DNA of 64,000 nucleotides. It comes from Rotaria macrura. Taxonomy: Eukaryota; Rotifera; Eurotatoria; Philodinida; Philodinidae. The translations under genes and the position numbers were made by a program. The number at the start of each line of letters is the position of its first letter. Within the stretch, counting starts at the first letter, position 1. The DNA lies in NCBI GenBank assembly GCA_900239685.1, contig OENT01000839.1, forward strand, positions 1 through 64,000, in the 5' to 3' direction. This document shows, piece after piece, positions 11,550-25,900 of this stretch. The notes below the pieces were generated by a model that had not been told where the DNA came from, did not search any database, and worked only from the letters and a program-made list of their open reading frames with translations.

Positions 11550-14500
11550 AAGAGGAAAGAATTCCGAAAATAACCGAACATACACAAGCGGGAAAATGTG
11601 AAAATAAGTGAAATTTTGAAGAAATACATAGTGTAATTCTTTTTCAGTATTTCCGCAAATCAAGAACCTTCAAGATGTGCAATTCCGTACGAATAAATTT
11701 TACGATGACGATTCAAGTAAATCATTGACACACGATAAGGCTGGGGATTTCAATTTTGTCTTATTCTTAGAAAGTTATAGGGGGCAGACGATAGAAAGGT
11801 GGGAAGCTTCTTCTATAATGTCCCTAAAAATTTGTTCTTTTGTGTGTTTTCTCCACAGTATTATTTCTATAAAGATGGCTTTAGATCGATTTAATTGCTA
11901 AACACTTTTGTTTTCATTTTTCTACACTAGAACAGTTAAAAAAAGACTTTGCACGCCGTATTATAAATAACAATTGAATAAAAGGAGGATCTTTATTATA
12001 GAATGTACTGAATCATATAGAAATGCTATTAATTGATGTCTCACATTAGAGATATTTTTCAAAAGATAAAATTTACTCATCGAATGCTGTTAAATTGTAT
12101 TAATGCATTTCTCAAACGTGCATCTTATAAGGAGATGTTATCATTTTCTAAACTCTATGTATTTAGAGAAGAACTCCAATTTTTTTATAGTCAACATATT
12201 CTTATAGAACTATCCTGAGTTCAAACTTGGGCCCACATCAGTCGTACTTTAATAAACTGTTTGTAAAGTATTGCAGTTTTTTATGAAAGAGTATACATTT
12301 TTCTATGAGATACATTTTAAACTAACCTATTATATATAAAAAATGATAGGATAATTCATATTTGTTTTAGCAGACATAGGAAGTTTCTCACTCTATTTTT
12401 TATTGTTGCACTTATAACTTATTTGTCATTGTCTGAAAAGAAGTTTTGATCAATTGAACTATGTTTGATATTTAATAACAGTAAATAGGACTTTGTGATT
12501 GAAATATTGTGCACAAGAAATAGGAAATCTATATTTAGTTATTAAGAGAACCATGGAAGATATTTACTTTTGCATTCCATATAACTGGCATGCTGTCATC
12601 AATTATAGTTTATATTGTTCAATTAGAGATCTTCTGAACTTGTAGAAGCAGCAGAAAAATATTTTTCAAGTACATACTCAGAAGTATTCATACATAAAAA
12701 CAAAAAGTTCAAACACGCGAAAAGCTAAAAAGCGAAAGATCGTAGGGGCGATTTTCTAGTCTATCTTTTCTGCTGTTTATTCAAGAGGAAGGCGGGTTTT
12801 AACATGTCAATGGGTTTGGTTAATTGTCCTCGCCTCCTACAGCAACTAGAATTGTACACCTTCATAATTCAGTGGCAGGGGAAACTGACTGAGGCGTCGT
12901 TCGATTTCGATCGATCAAAACAGTAACCTATCTTCCATTATTTCAAATATTAACCTATTGAACTTTATGTGAAACATAGGAGATAAAGAGCATATTATTA
13001 TGATATAGAAAGAGAATGAGAATAATGTTATTTCTACAAATTGCACTTCATGACCAGAACAGAAATAACAAGTGCTATAAAATTCGAGAAATCTATATGT
13101 ATTTGCACTAACTTCCTCTATAATGATCACTCTTTTGATACAAGCGACTTTTGATAGTACCGATAGCGTTCAAATAAGAGAAGTTTTAATTTCAATGAAA
13201 CTGTAGAACGCCTTAAGAGGTCTTATCATACTTAGGTTCTGAATTCTTTAGGCTGTTTCTAGTATGGATAAAACTCGATATATAGGGGAATTTTTGAAAA
13301 CGATCGACTCACACCTACCTAGTTATAACTTCCACAAATTCTGAACTTTTTGACAGTCTTTTCTTGTATAAAAGTTTTCAGAATTCTTGATTAGAACACG
13401 TGCATGCAGTTTTTGTATATTTTGAAAGCGTTACAAACGTTCTATTGTTAGTATCAACAGATGACACTCCTTGACGCTAAACGTATTTCTCCGTTCTTTT
13501 GTTTCTAGATTTGTGAGGTTTTCTGTTTGCCCTTCCGACGTTTCGTACGTAATCTGGATATCAAATGATCTAACTTATGGTCTATATCAATCTTGAAAAC
13601 ACACGTGAATAACTTATTACAGGTCAGGTTGTTTCGGGATGTGGTTAAGGGAACGGGGTGCTATGTTAAAGGTGAGAAATCATCAGGGACGAACAGGGTG
13701 CAACATATATATTTTTATATATGTAAGGATTCGTTTATTATAATGAAGAAGGATAACTACTTCTGTTGTTATCTTTGGGGGAACTTAACTAAAAGAGAAA
13801 AAAACATGTCTATATAAAGATATAGAGAAAGAGAGAAAGAGAGAGAGGACAAGGTCAAGGGTCATTTCAGAGATGGACACATGAACCAATGAAAAAATAT
13901 AATTGTCTCTTAAGTTAGCGACAGCATAGCATTATCTGTTGAAGCTAACAAGATTCTCCTTCATCTTATTTGATCTCTCTTCTATGACTAGTTAGCCATG
14001 ACTATTCATTTTGGTGATTGGTGTTACTGGCTTTCTTCTTCTACTTCTTCTTCTTTTTCTTCTTCTGCTCATTCAATTGTTTTTCATACGTAGTTGTGTA
14101 CTTTACACAGCGTCGTTGTGAATAAAATACATTCTTCTTGTACATTATCATCTCCGGCGAATGTCCTTAAATGACACTACAAACAATCCTATGTAAGCAG
14201 TTTTATACGATGAGCTCTCTTTCTTTGAACCAGAAACCAATCCCAATTTGTTATTATTGGGTCTACATGATCTACGAAGGGTACATATCCAAAAATACCA
14301 CTTGTGACTCTCATATGTATGCATGACCAATGACTATGCAAACTATCGAGGATCTTGTTCAATTCTGGTAATTTACTTTTGCTGAATTAAAGATGTTTTT
14401 TGAGTGGAAGAGTTTTAAAAATTCTGATATTACATAATCATTTGAAACTTGTTGTTTCCCTGTTGAGATGGTTAAAGATGAATCTAAAGCATTGACGACA

Positions 14501-15155
14501 AAGCACGGTGCATGCGCTCTTATTGCTGGTGACTTTCTGGATAAAATGATGTCCTGGTTATCAAACTCTACCGCATAGTGTAAAACTGAAGATTGGTCTC
14601 ATCAACATCTTATGTATTTAATCATAAACAGATCGAAGATGATATCATCCACTGACGGTTTTAGACTACGCCATAGAGTTCGAGAATGTAAATACTGTAT
14701 GATGCACGTAGTTTCTCGTTAACATATTGTATACATCCAACTTTTTAGTTAAAGATGAATATGAAACTTAAACTCACTTTTACTGAGAGCATTGTTATTA
14801 AAAATGCATCATTTTTCTGATAATTATATTCACGTCAAGCAAACAGTATGTGAATTCGACTTGAAGTTTTACTGTGATCAGATATCATCATCCTATAGTA
14901 CTGATCAGAAAATATGATCAGCTGGATGTACTATTAATGAGTTGAAAAATTCAATCAAGTATCCGATAGAATGCTTATTTTTCGGTATTCTTACACTTAA
15001 ATATCTTCTCAAATGATCACAACAGCGGTTTCAAACATTGGCTGTACATAGACTTGACTAATTACTAAATCTAGTAAAAATAAAAAAGACAACATTCTAG
15101 ATGATTCCTCTCATATATGACATCTATCAAAAAGTCATGGCTTCGATCATAATTC

Positions 15156-15289
15156 AGGGGGTAAAAAGCGAGACTTCATCTACTTCAAAAACAATTTGAA
15201 GTACGAGTGAAGTGGGACAAAGTACCGCGAAGTACAGTGAAGTACGAATGAAACATGCACTCCTTAGGTCTCACTTCCCCCCCCCCCTT
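15156..15289. mobile_element. Small element with GAAGTACGAGTGAAGT words
   Basis: The left end AGGGGGTAAAAAGCGAGAC is matched by the complement of the right end, a G-run followed by AAGTGAGACC. The interior repeats GAAGTAC(G/A)(A/G)TGAAGT at least three times. The right end contains an 11-base C-run (15277-15287). No target duplication resolved. Confidence 0.4.
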
Positions 15290-16023
15290 GTCACAATCAC
15301 AATTATACATTGCTGTAGGATCTAGAAGAGTTTACGTAGATGGCTTATTGAAAACAGGAAAAACTGAACTATTGTCGATAGACAAGGTATTCGAATCTGT
15401 TCAGAAATTACTAGCGTAGTTTCATCATATTAAATCAAATCTACGCAATATAAATCATCATGTGATCTTCTACTGCTTCTCATAACCGCATTCTTTCTAG
15501 AAGTAATACATTTTTCGGAAAAACATTGTGGAGAGAAGTATCACTAAAATTATCGTCGCAAATCCTTGTACATCTCCCCCTCCCCAGGACCCACCACCGC
15601 TCAGCCTTTAGAGTATTTTTTCAGCATTTTGTTCATTTTCAATGAGTGATGTTATTCAATTAATAAGAGTTCATATACTCATGTATAGTAGATGGTGGAT
15701 AGAAATTTAATTTATACCATGCACCGTTTTTATTTAATTACAAGTTCATCTTGAGCATAGTTTAACACAATGAATGACTAGACACAATTAAATTCTCTAT
15801 TGATCTGTCCGAAAATCGTGACTTTGACCACTGAAATATGTACTTTTGTTCACGAGGACCTCCTGATCCAAACAAGTTGTTTAGACAGGTGAATTTTGTA
15901 TCATAGTAAGTAGTCATCAAAACTTTTCTGTGATCAAAACTCAACTTCGATACCAATATCTGTTCAATAAATATAAGATAACAGCATAGAATTCGAAAAA
16001 ATAAAAACGTTTTTCAATGTAGT

Positions 16024-16391
16024 CACTCGGTGAAAAATTTTCGCTAATTTTAATCGAATTATTCTGCAACAGAATCAAAATTGAAATCGATTAATTTTGA
16101 TTATCGAGGATCACGATTGAACCATTACTTCATATTGTTACCTATTCAGTATGAAACTTTCGGATTAAAATTGATTATTATGCAGGGAAATCAAGATTTA
16201 AAATCGATTGATAATTTCGATTTCGTTGCAAAATAATCAATTTTAATCCGAAAATGTAACACTGGATAAGTAGCAATATGAAGTAATGGTTCAATCGTGA
16301 TCTACGATAATCAAAATTATCAATCGATTTTTGTTTTGAATTGGTTGCACAATAATTCGATTAAAACACCGAAATTTTTCACTGGGCAGTG
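16024..16391. mobile_element. Palindromic element with AATCGATT words
   Basis: The arms of about 180 bp are near-complementary. The left starts CACTCGGTGAAAAATTTTCG; the complement of the right starts CACTGCCCAGTGAAAAATTT. Both continue with TTTTAATCGAATTATT and share GATCACGATTGAACCATTAC. The interior repeats AATCGATT, TTTTGATTATCG and GATTAAAATTGATTA. Target-site duplication not resolved. Confidence 0.65.
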
Positions 16392-16923
16392 ATTCAGCTT
16401 AACTCATTAATGAATCATTCAATTAAGTCTGGTTTTTCAGCGAAGATAAGTCGACATTATAAAATAAAAGCGAAACTAATGGGTATTCAGACAGAACTAT
16501 ATTAATATTGGGGCATAATTTTTTCCAATGATTGCATAAAAACTCACTGGATATTCATGATTATATTTCATGAACAGTTGGTGATTATACATTGAGCGAT
16601 TTTGGTTGTGCTTTTGCTGATCAGGCTCAAGTGCAAGCTTCATAAAAAAGCCTGTTGAATTTACATATGCAATATATGTTAAATAATCGATCATTGTATT
16701 GACTCATAGTATATTCAGAAGGAGGAAAAAATCGGTCGAAAAGAAAAAAATTCCATTCTCACATTCATGAATGTATGTTTAAATACAAAGTGCAAAGTGC
16801 AATAGGAAATATAAAATTTCCTCGGGTAGAAATTTTTTTCTTTTTTTCTCTTTTCTTCCTTCTCGAATGCAATATGGAAAAGAGAGAGAAAAAGAGGGAT
16901 ACCTTTTTTTCTTTCTTGTCACA

Positions 16924-16931
16924 GTATTAAA
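16924..16931 (+). promoter_or_regulatory. Candidate trans-splice (or 5'-UTR intron) acceptor before the ATG
   Basis: A long pyrimidine tract ending TTTTTTTCTTTCTTGTCACAG places a canonical 3' splice site (AG at 16923-16924) only a few bases before the ATG at 16932. Rotifers are known to use spliced-leader trans-splicing, so this could be where a leader joins. A cis intron in the 5' UTR is the alternative. Not tested against transcripts. Confidence 0.4.
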
Positions 16932-19900
16932 ATGCGTTGGTTTGTAGTAAGTCACGATGAAAATGCAATATCAAAACAATGTGGAGATTTATTGGAATTA
17001 GCTGGACAAATCGTGTCATTTTATTACCATTATGGTCAATCGACAATCCAACATATTAAAGAGAAAATCATTGATGAAAAGCCGGATCGAATTATTGTTA
17101 TCATTAATGAACAAAATTCATTAAAACTTATCGATCGAATAAATGATCAAATTCTAATACCCATGTATGTTGTACAAACAACAGTACATTCCTATTCGTC
17201 TATACCCGTACTCTTATTATCAAGTTCAACTAATGATGAAGATTTGAAAATTATTCAAAACGCAACTGATGATTTAGCTAAAATCCATCAACATATTATC
17301 AGGTATGTTAAACCAAGTATTCCTTCTGAATTTTCTTCCTCCTCGCTGACATGTAGATACTAGACTTATACTACTGAAACTTGATCAGACCGATCACAAT
17401 ACCAACTTGTGATATTTCAGCATCGAATAGATATAAGCAACTATCGAACTTACCTCACTGAAGATATTTCATAGATGGGAACTTTCTAAAAATTTAAACA
17501 CAAGCTGTTCAAAAAAGACTATCGTTTCTGAAATATTCTTAGATTTGTGAGACAATATCTTCATGTAAACTGGGTTATCTTTTGATAGTCATATCTCAAG
17601 AATAAGCACATCGGCTTGAATTGGAATTTTAATTATGAATAGATATTAAAATTATCTAATGAAATACTTTTATTAGTTCGGTTTGAATGGATGAACTGTG
17701 GTTGAGTCGATCAATAATATGAGATATGCTAAAAACTGTTGATTCCGCAAGTTTTTTTAAACATCTTTATCTCATGAACAGTTCATGTTCGAGTATTGAG
17801 ATTTCGATGAGCCAGACATCTCGGTGAACTATTATTCTAGTGCAAAACTCAGCCCATTTAATATTTCTCATTTCTCAATAGACCGTCAAAGAAATCGTGA
17901 TTTCGGCAAAAATCCTAATTTAAGTCAACCCGGATTCCCTAAAAAACACTCATTATCCAAAGACGAACTTATGTGGCTGTGAAATACTTACCGAGTACAA
18001 TAAAATTTAGAAAACAAGCTATTGGGAGTTTAAAAGATGATCATAAGGAGCTATTTAAAAACTAATACAGTAAACGCACTTTCCTGCAGGCAACGTACCC
18101 AAGTTCGCCTAGAAATTAAACGAACAATGCAGCTGAATGAGATAAACTCGATCTCGTGTTTATTACCGTGGAACGTTCTATTAGTGCCCATAAAAATTTA
18201 CTTTCAAAATGAAAACGAATCTTAGATTTCATTGAAGATACTGCTCGTTTTCGGTATATTCTGATAAGTCTTCCAGAACCACTTTTCCAACGTAAAATTC
18301 ATCTTTTTACATGCTTGTAGTCCACAGAGAGTCCTTCCTATTTGTGTAAAACAAGTACAAATTGTTGGATATCATGATAGGCAACCTGCCATGAAAATGT
18401 AACTTTTATCAAAACTTTTTTGTTGAACTGATCGTTTACACTCTTCATCGTAAAATTATGAAACAATTTTTAGTGTTAATTATGTTTCAAAATGGGTTGT
18501 ACTAAAATTTATAGAACTATGCTATCAGCTTCAAATCTTACAACCAGCAAAACCTTACTGAACTCATATTGAAAAATTAATCATAAATTATTAGCAGTGC
18601 CTTTAGGAATATATAAAAAACAATGCACTAGATGAATTGAATTTCTGTCTAGTATGGATAGGTTGGCGAGGCTGTTTTAACTGTATTCTAGCTCTCCCTT
18701 AATATGGACAACAAATTATTCAAAAAAGTACTCATAAGAAGTAAGTTTTTTCGCAAAAGTCCACTATCCATTGAAAACCGTCGATGATACAAGATAAGTT
18801 TCTGCTTTCTGCACAGCATAAAACGAGCGTCGTTATATAAAATATAAAACTTCTCAAAATGATCTGTAAAAAGTTCTCACTTCGTAATAATGTAAGGAGA
18901 AGATAAGAGGTTTCTAAAGAAAAACTAGTGTCGTGCTTTTTAGATATTGTTTACCTTATTTTCAAGAAGCTTTATTATGTTGAGTTGCGGATTCATGTAT
19001 ATTGTATAGAAAATTGAATCATATCATGCAACGCGTTTACTTACTTTTGAGCAAAATTGAGTGAATTCTGTTTTCTTTTCGCTCATTCGTCCAAAAGTAA
19101 TCTGTCGACTGTATAAAATTGACTTTGTTCTATTTTGAACAGAAAAATATACATAGATGCCGAAATGAAATCGAGACAGATTCTGGGTTCCTAAAACTGC
19201 ATCGGCTGAATAATCAGCATCCTTTCTTCTGATTAACTAAATCTATAAACCAATAAGAGACGGGCTAAATCGAGAAATGACATCCTTTGCATATATTCAT
19301 CATTTCAAGATTGAGAATAAGATTCTTCGCAGTATTCGACCGTATTGCATCCTGATTTTTTCATTGCTTCACAGTAAGACTAATATGGTTTCAAAAAATG
19401 AAGATTGGTACTCAGTTTCCCTTTAGATAGCCGCCTTAGAAAGCCGTGCATTTGGGTAAAATTGTATTTTGATGATCTGACTGAAAGCCAGAATTTTGTA
19501 TCCGAGTCGGTAGATAATAGCTAGGGGTGTCAATTAACATTTAATTTTCATTTAATTTGCGCGTAAATTAAATTATCAGTAATTTATATTTATTTTCAAC
19601 ATAACTATTTTCGTTCCGTCATTTATATTTAAAATAAATATAAATTGTCATAAGTTATAATTTATTTTAAGTATCAATTAAAATAAGCTATATTTATTTT
19701 TGAAGATAAATTATTTCACTCCGAGTTTATATTCAAAAATAAACATTACTTTTCATGAGTTATATCTATATATGTGTAAATTATTGTAAATTTAATTTAA
19801 TTTATTTTAAATATAAATTATTTTTCTCTTGTAAATTAATAAATATAAATTAAATTAAATGATCGTATTTGTTTTTGACACTTAAGATTACAAATGCATT

Positions 19901-22900
19901 CTATTTAAAACATCATATTTATGTATAAATCATATGTTGCACACTATTTCCATTCAGCCGACAGTCGCTAACAAGAATATTAGCTTCTTTCTCCATTCCT
20001 ATGGAAAAAAAAACACTCAAATGCCTTTCTTGAGATTTGTTCACTTTAATCACGAGAAAAGTCGCTGTATTCATGTTAAATATTTGGCATCACGTACTTG
20101 GTTGCTCCGGGATCGATGAAGAAGATTTGAAAAAATCATGTTCAGTCTTCTAAATCTTCTCGACTATTTTTGATGAACATTTGTGCTAGTGTACAAGGTA
20201 CAAAAATGATAATCGGAGAAAATATGAAGCAATCATAGAAACCTATTTGATTATTTTATGTATCTGTTTGAGAATTGGAGTTTTTTTTCAAATACTATGA
20301 GAAATATGAGCTTATATCTATCTAGTTATGATTTCTACGATTCGATCTGGAAATGAAGACTTCGTTGTCATCCAACAGAAAAGCTTTCAAATCTAATGAA
20401 AACTGATCAAACTTGTCTTCTGTTGTTATTTTAATTTTATCCATAGAAGGAAATTTCAAGCGCGCGCTTTGTAGCAGCTATTAGCAGAGGATTTTTTTAA
20501 GACGTCATTTGAAAAACATAACGTTTCGTACTTGAATAATCATGCAAATTAAGATATGATGCTGTCATTCTTCAAGTCTGTGGTTGACACTGTGAGTTTC
20601 ACACATAGACGTAAGTTTGGAGAGTTTACAAAATCGTTCATCTATCTTTCGTTTAATCGTGAGCAATGCTTCACTATCTCAAATAATGAAGGCGTTATAC
20701 TTTTCTAATACTCACACTAAGGGGCTGAATAACCGTTTCTTTTCTAGTTCTTCACGAAGAGATAAACATACCCAGTTCATAAAAATCACAGTTGTAACAA
20801 ACAAAGATAGATTTTCTAAATACCTGCTTTTCTGAAAAATTTTAATCACAAGTTTTGCGGGTACTGTTGGTTCATTAAATTTTAGTGAAAACAAGCTTGG
20901 GTAATTGTTCTAGGTCAAAACGGTGCCATTTGAAAGTTTTAGAAAAACTTATTCACATAGAGCATTAGAAAGGAGCACGAACTCTAGCGAGTGCATTGTG
21001 ATCCACCATTCAAAATATTACTGACTTGGCAATCAAAATGGCAAGGAATTTCTTTTGGGGAAATCAAGTGTTTTCCAAGAATATATCGAGGGAAGGTTAA
21101 AGTTGAAGTTAACTCCGCCCTTCTTCGCCAATCTCTCTAATAATAACCATTTTTACAAAATTTACAATAATTTACACATATATAGATATAACTCATGAAA
21201 AGTAATGTTTATTTTTGAATATAAACTCGGAGTGAAATAATTTATCTTCAAAAATAAATATAGCTTATTTTAATTGATACTTAAAATAAATTATAACTTA
21301 TGACAATTTATATTTATTTTAAATATAAATGACGGAACGAAAATAGTTATGTTGAAAATAAATATAAATTATAGAAAATTTATATTTATTTTCAGTTAAC
21401 AGGAAAATGACACCCCTAATAATAGCATCTCAATGCGATTGAAATTATAGTTGTGTTGGATTTTTCGCTGAAGCAGCATATCTAGGTAAATAGATAAGCA
21501 AAAAACAGAAATTTGTTAATGTAGTCAAAATCCATCAAGGTTTCAGTCGATCGAAATTTGAGTTTTAATAACTGTTACGTGCCGATTTTGTCTCTAGAAT
21601 GATAGTACTAATATTCTATTCAAGAAATTACCGTTTCTCAACATTTACAAATATTTCTTCCTTTCACCCTTCATGAATCGTGTTTGCTTTCATTCTTTAC
21701 AAATCATCGTTCTATTATCCTTTGTCTAAATGTCTCCAATCTCTCCTTGACAGTATTAAATCCTTTCATTATCTTGCTGTTGTTTCTTTTATTCTCATCT
21801 TCATAATAAGCTGTCTCTCGTCTTCACTTCAATGAGTTGTCCTGTCATGGCAATTTTCCTACCTATTTCTATCTTCTTTTATTATAGTATAGAAAAGTTA
21901 TTGAAAAAACATTAGTTTTTATGGTTTTTGACTTCATGTTAAATTAAAATCAGTGTAACCTTCATTCACATTCCAAGACATTCATCAAAAATGATCACAC
22001 TGAAGAGGCGCGTACATAAAAAAAATGAATGACACGATGATAGTCAAGTGTACAAGGTCGATCATTTGTTCCTCTTTCATGGCTGATAAATAAAATAGCA
22101 TCATATTTATCTGAGGAAAACAAAGAATGGTCTTGAAATCTAATTGACCCTTTTAAGAAATCAATCAAATCTTGTAATTAGTAATTCTACTGTTGACTTA
22201 AACATGGCTCACTTTGATAATGAAGAGAAAACGTCTTCCTGGTCTATCATTACGGCATATATAGACATGAACGAAAATTTAGAATTCACGTTCTTGGCAA
22301 CTTCCATGAAATTGCTGCAGTAATTATGATGCGTATCTGTCTACTTGTTAATTCTTAATCAAAAACTTATAAATCCTATCGAAAGTCAACGAAAATAAAA
22401 TGATGAAATCAGATTTACTTTCATTAAAGAACCAGTCATAGTATCAAAGTATCTTCTCTTTATCAAATCTTGACAGATTTGCACCAAGTTCTTAAATTTA
22501 CATCGAGTCTAAACGAAAAAGATGACTCAGATAATTAATTGGTGATCTGTATTGACAAGTAAGAAAGGCAGATTAGTATATTCTCAAGTCAGAATGGATG
22601 AATGTGGGCAACTGAAAGTACTCAACACTTTTCCAGTAAATGAATAGGTAGATAGCAAAGTCCAAATTTTTTTAATAGTAAAAATTTTCAACCGATCTGA
22701 AGCTAGAAGCCATGATTTGTGGGGCATTAGATTTGGTGACCCATGAATTTGAAGCCGTCTTATTTAAGGACCATTGATTCTAGCCAATAAGATTTTATAA
22801 GACACATATAGTTTTCTTTCAAGATTAATCTATGAGATACTCATACGAATGACATACAACTCATAGATTTGACAGTTCAATTCCAATGCACTCCTTCGGT

Positions 22901-25900
22901 CGTAAAAAGTGTATATATGTTGAATAACTCATTCGCTTCATCTCACACTCTCAGTTAACATCTTAGTCTTATCTCTATATCTAATAAAAACTGTCTCTCG
23001 AATCAATGAGATCTATTCAGCCACATTGGTCGTTGTTTATGATTAATATTCTCAAGGAAAATTTCTATTGTAGATCGACTTTCACTAGAAGGCCGATTTC
23101 AAGTAAACAAAATTTCAAACATCGAATCCGTGTGATGCAAAATCTACACGCTACCGTAAGCTCTTTCTAAAATCTAAAGACTTTAACAGGATGCAATAGA
23201 TTGCGTAGTGTGGGGTTTGAACGAGTTTCCTAGCTGTCACACGTTCTTAGACATTTTGAAATAAGCGAGTTCAGAACGTGACAGCGTCATTTTTGGAGAT
23301 GCCATTCACAGCTGAGAGATATGCCGTACCTCAAATTTATAATGTTTCTTGATTACGTAGCTATCTTTGAGTCACATGTTTAATAGAGATTATTATTTTT
23401 AGTGCAAAACTTTTAACACCAATCACTGACGAAGATATAAATGAAGATAACTTCCGCAATTTGTGGAGTCCGGATCCAGATGAACTACATCGTATAGCAA
23501 TTCTATCTGATGTTCTGCCAATACTACTTGCTTTGGTACATGATGGCAGAGCAAATGGAGAAATCTATGTTAGTAATAAAGGTATGATCTCTTTGAAGTA
23601 TTTTAAAGATCTCAATGCAAATGAAACAAAACAAGAAAAAATCATTGCACAAACGATTGAAAACGATAATCGAACGGATATATTCGAATTATGGAATAAG
23701 CAAATGATTTCACCTGAAACACGACAACTATATCAAGCATCGTTTGTTTTACCGAATGCTTTGAAAAGTATCGAACAAATTATACAACAACGAAAACTTC
23801 AAAGCAATAGCAATGCGCCGAAAATTATTCTTGTAACAGGCGGTTGTGGATTTATTGGTAGTGCGTTTATTAATCATTGGATTGAAACATGTCCAGATGA
23901 TAAAATAATTAATATCGATAGACTTGATGCTGTGGCAAATACGAAAAATATTGCCAAAATTGATTCACCCAATCACACATTGATTGTTGCTGATATCAGC
24001 AATAAAGATATTGTATTACATCTGTGTAATCAATACAGTATAACACACATTGTCCATTTTGCAGGTAACATTCGTTTATAGCAGCTTTATATATTAAGAG
24101 GAAATTCACCATTCAATCAAATATATCACGTACTGAATGAAAAAGAGAATTTTTCCAATTTAATTTGCTAATTCATCGTTAGTTAAGAGAGCCTCTCAGA
24201 GGCCACCAAAGGAGGTCGGTTGTCGGTAAATTTCTGATTTTCGATTTGGATAGAGCAAGCGATAGACCCTTGTTAGAAACCTCTGAATCGAGAATATGAG
24301 CATTTTCTGAATGTCCTGTAACACATCGGAGCGTGCGCAAGTGACACACTCTAAAGCACTTGATCAAAAAGTCGACTTTTTCAATTAATCTTTGTACTTT
24401 TGATCTTTCTCTGCAACCGTTCAACAGTTTCATTCGCAGAATGTCTCAAAAGGATGCAGAATCGTTTTTTCTACAAACTTGACTGTCTCAATTTTCCGAG
24501 GCATATTTTTCTAATCCATACTGCAAGTAAATAGAAAAAATTCTTGATTCCCCAAAAACTAAGATTTTCAAAAGTTTGCTTCTAATTGCATTGAATAATT
24601 CTGTCCGAAAATATTTGTCACATGTTCTGAAAGCCTTTTAATGCTGCATGGTTTTATGTATTAATCAGATCTTTCGAATTCTGGTAGAAAAAGTTAGCCT
24701 ATAATGATCATTTTCACTGATTTCCCTCTTTTATTGGCTCCTATATTTCACACATTTGATCAAACAAAAAGTATGACTCCGTATTCGTAATCAGCATAAA
24801 ACACTACGTCGAGTAGACTACTTTTAAAATATTTTCAAAGCCTATCCTCTGTTCCTTGCCGGTTCAAACACTAGTTTCTAAATTATCATTATATATTCGT
24901 TTCAGTACATCGACTATCATTATACCATTAAGCCCTCCTGCCCTCGAAAAAAGTCAACTTTCATCGAAAATTTCGAAATTTTGATAACTACAATAGAAGA
25001 CGGCTCGTTTTTTGCTCTTCCAGAATTGTTATAGGTTTTTACTCGGAACTTATTTTTGCCGGCAACTTTGAGGATTTCTACAAGACCGCCTGAAAAAAGC
25101 TGAATTTCTCTCAAAAGTTCTCAAATATTGAAAATTTTCGTTTTAAAAATTGTTTTCGTTTTTTCTCGATTCACGAAATCTCGAACGCGCTACCCAAATT
25201 TCTCAGTTCAACTGCATATTATATTAATTTTTTTTTGTTTGAAAGAGGATGCCAATATCTAGCCAATCGCAGTGCCTTTATTTTTCACAACCCATACTTT
25301 ATGCCTATGGAACAAGGAATCTGTATGAACTCCCTACCCTTTTTAGGGGTTTTTGAAGCCATTGAACTTGTGATTCCTGTTTTCTGCTGAAAAAGTAAGA
25401 ATTTAGAAAAAAGACTCTGTACTGCCCTCAATGTTGATATGCTCTTTTTAACAAAAAAATTTAAAGGTATATCACGAACCTGGGCCGAGAAATTTGGGTT
25501 GCCAAATTTGCTATTTTTGACCCTTGTCAGCATCGTATCTTAGCCAAATATTATGATAGAAGGCTGAAAATTTAGCCATAGCCTTTTCATACCAAGCCTA
25601 GCATATCCTGTAAGTTTCATGCAATATGAACGTTCCTGGGCTAAGATCGATCTTTGACGCGGGGGGGGGGGGCTTAAAGGTTTCGAATACGTTCAAGAAC
25701 TTCCATACATCGATTTCACAGGAACACAATGAAAATTGTTGAGTTTATGAGGTTTATAAATGTAAAAACCTTTGTGAGGAATTCCAGATAGGAGATACAA
25801 TTTTTAAAACCTTCAGCCAAAACTTGATCTTTTGTGATTTGTTTTTTTTAAACTACAGAAAGATAAAGCTTATAGAGAAAATTCTAGTCAGTAAGAAAAT

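Larger units (their letters stand above)
10771..16931. other. Intergenic stretch upstream of the dehydratase-like gene
   Basis: About 6.2 kb with no recognisable gene. It contains three word-type inverted-repeat elements (11247-11549, 15156-15289, 16024-16391) and simple-sequence tracts: a GA-rich tract at 13821-13850 and a (TTC)n-like tract at 14031-14068. ORFs of 60-85 codons here have no motif and no credible splice sites. Confidence 0.5.

Noticed and set aside
13821..14068. GA-rich and TTC-rich tracts as regulatory elements
   Set aside because: They are simple microsatellites with no associated gene start; no function can be supported.
24920..25680. Possible element between TTAAGCCCTCC and the G12 run
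   Set aside because: Only the outermost bases are complementary, the interior arms do not pair convincingly, and no target-site duplication was found.
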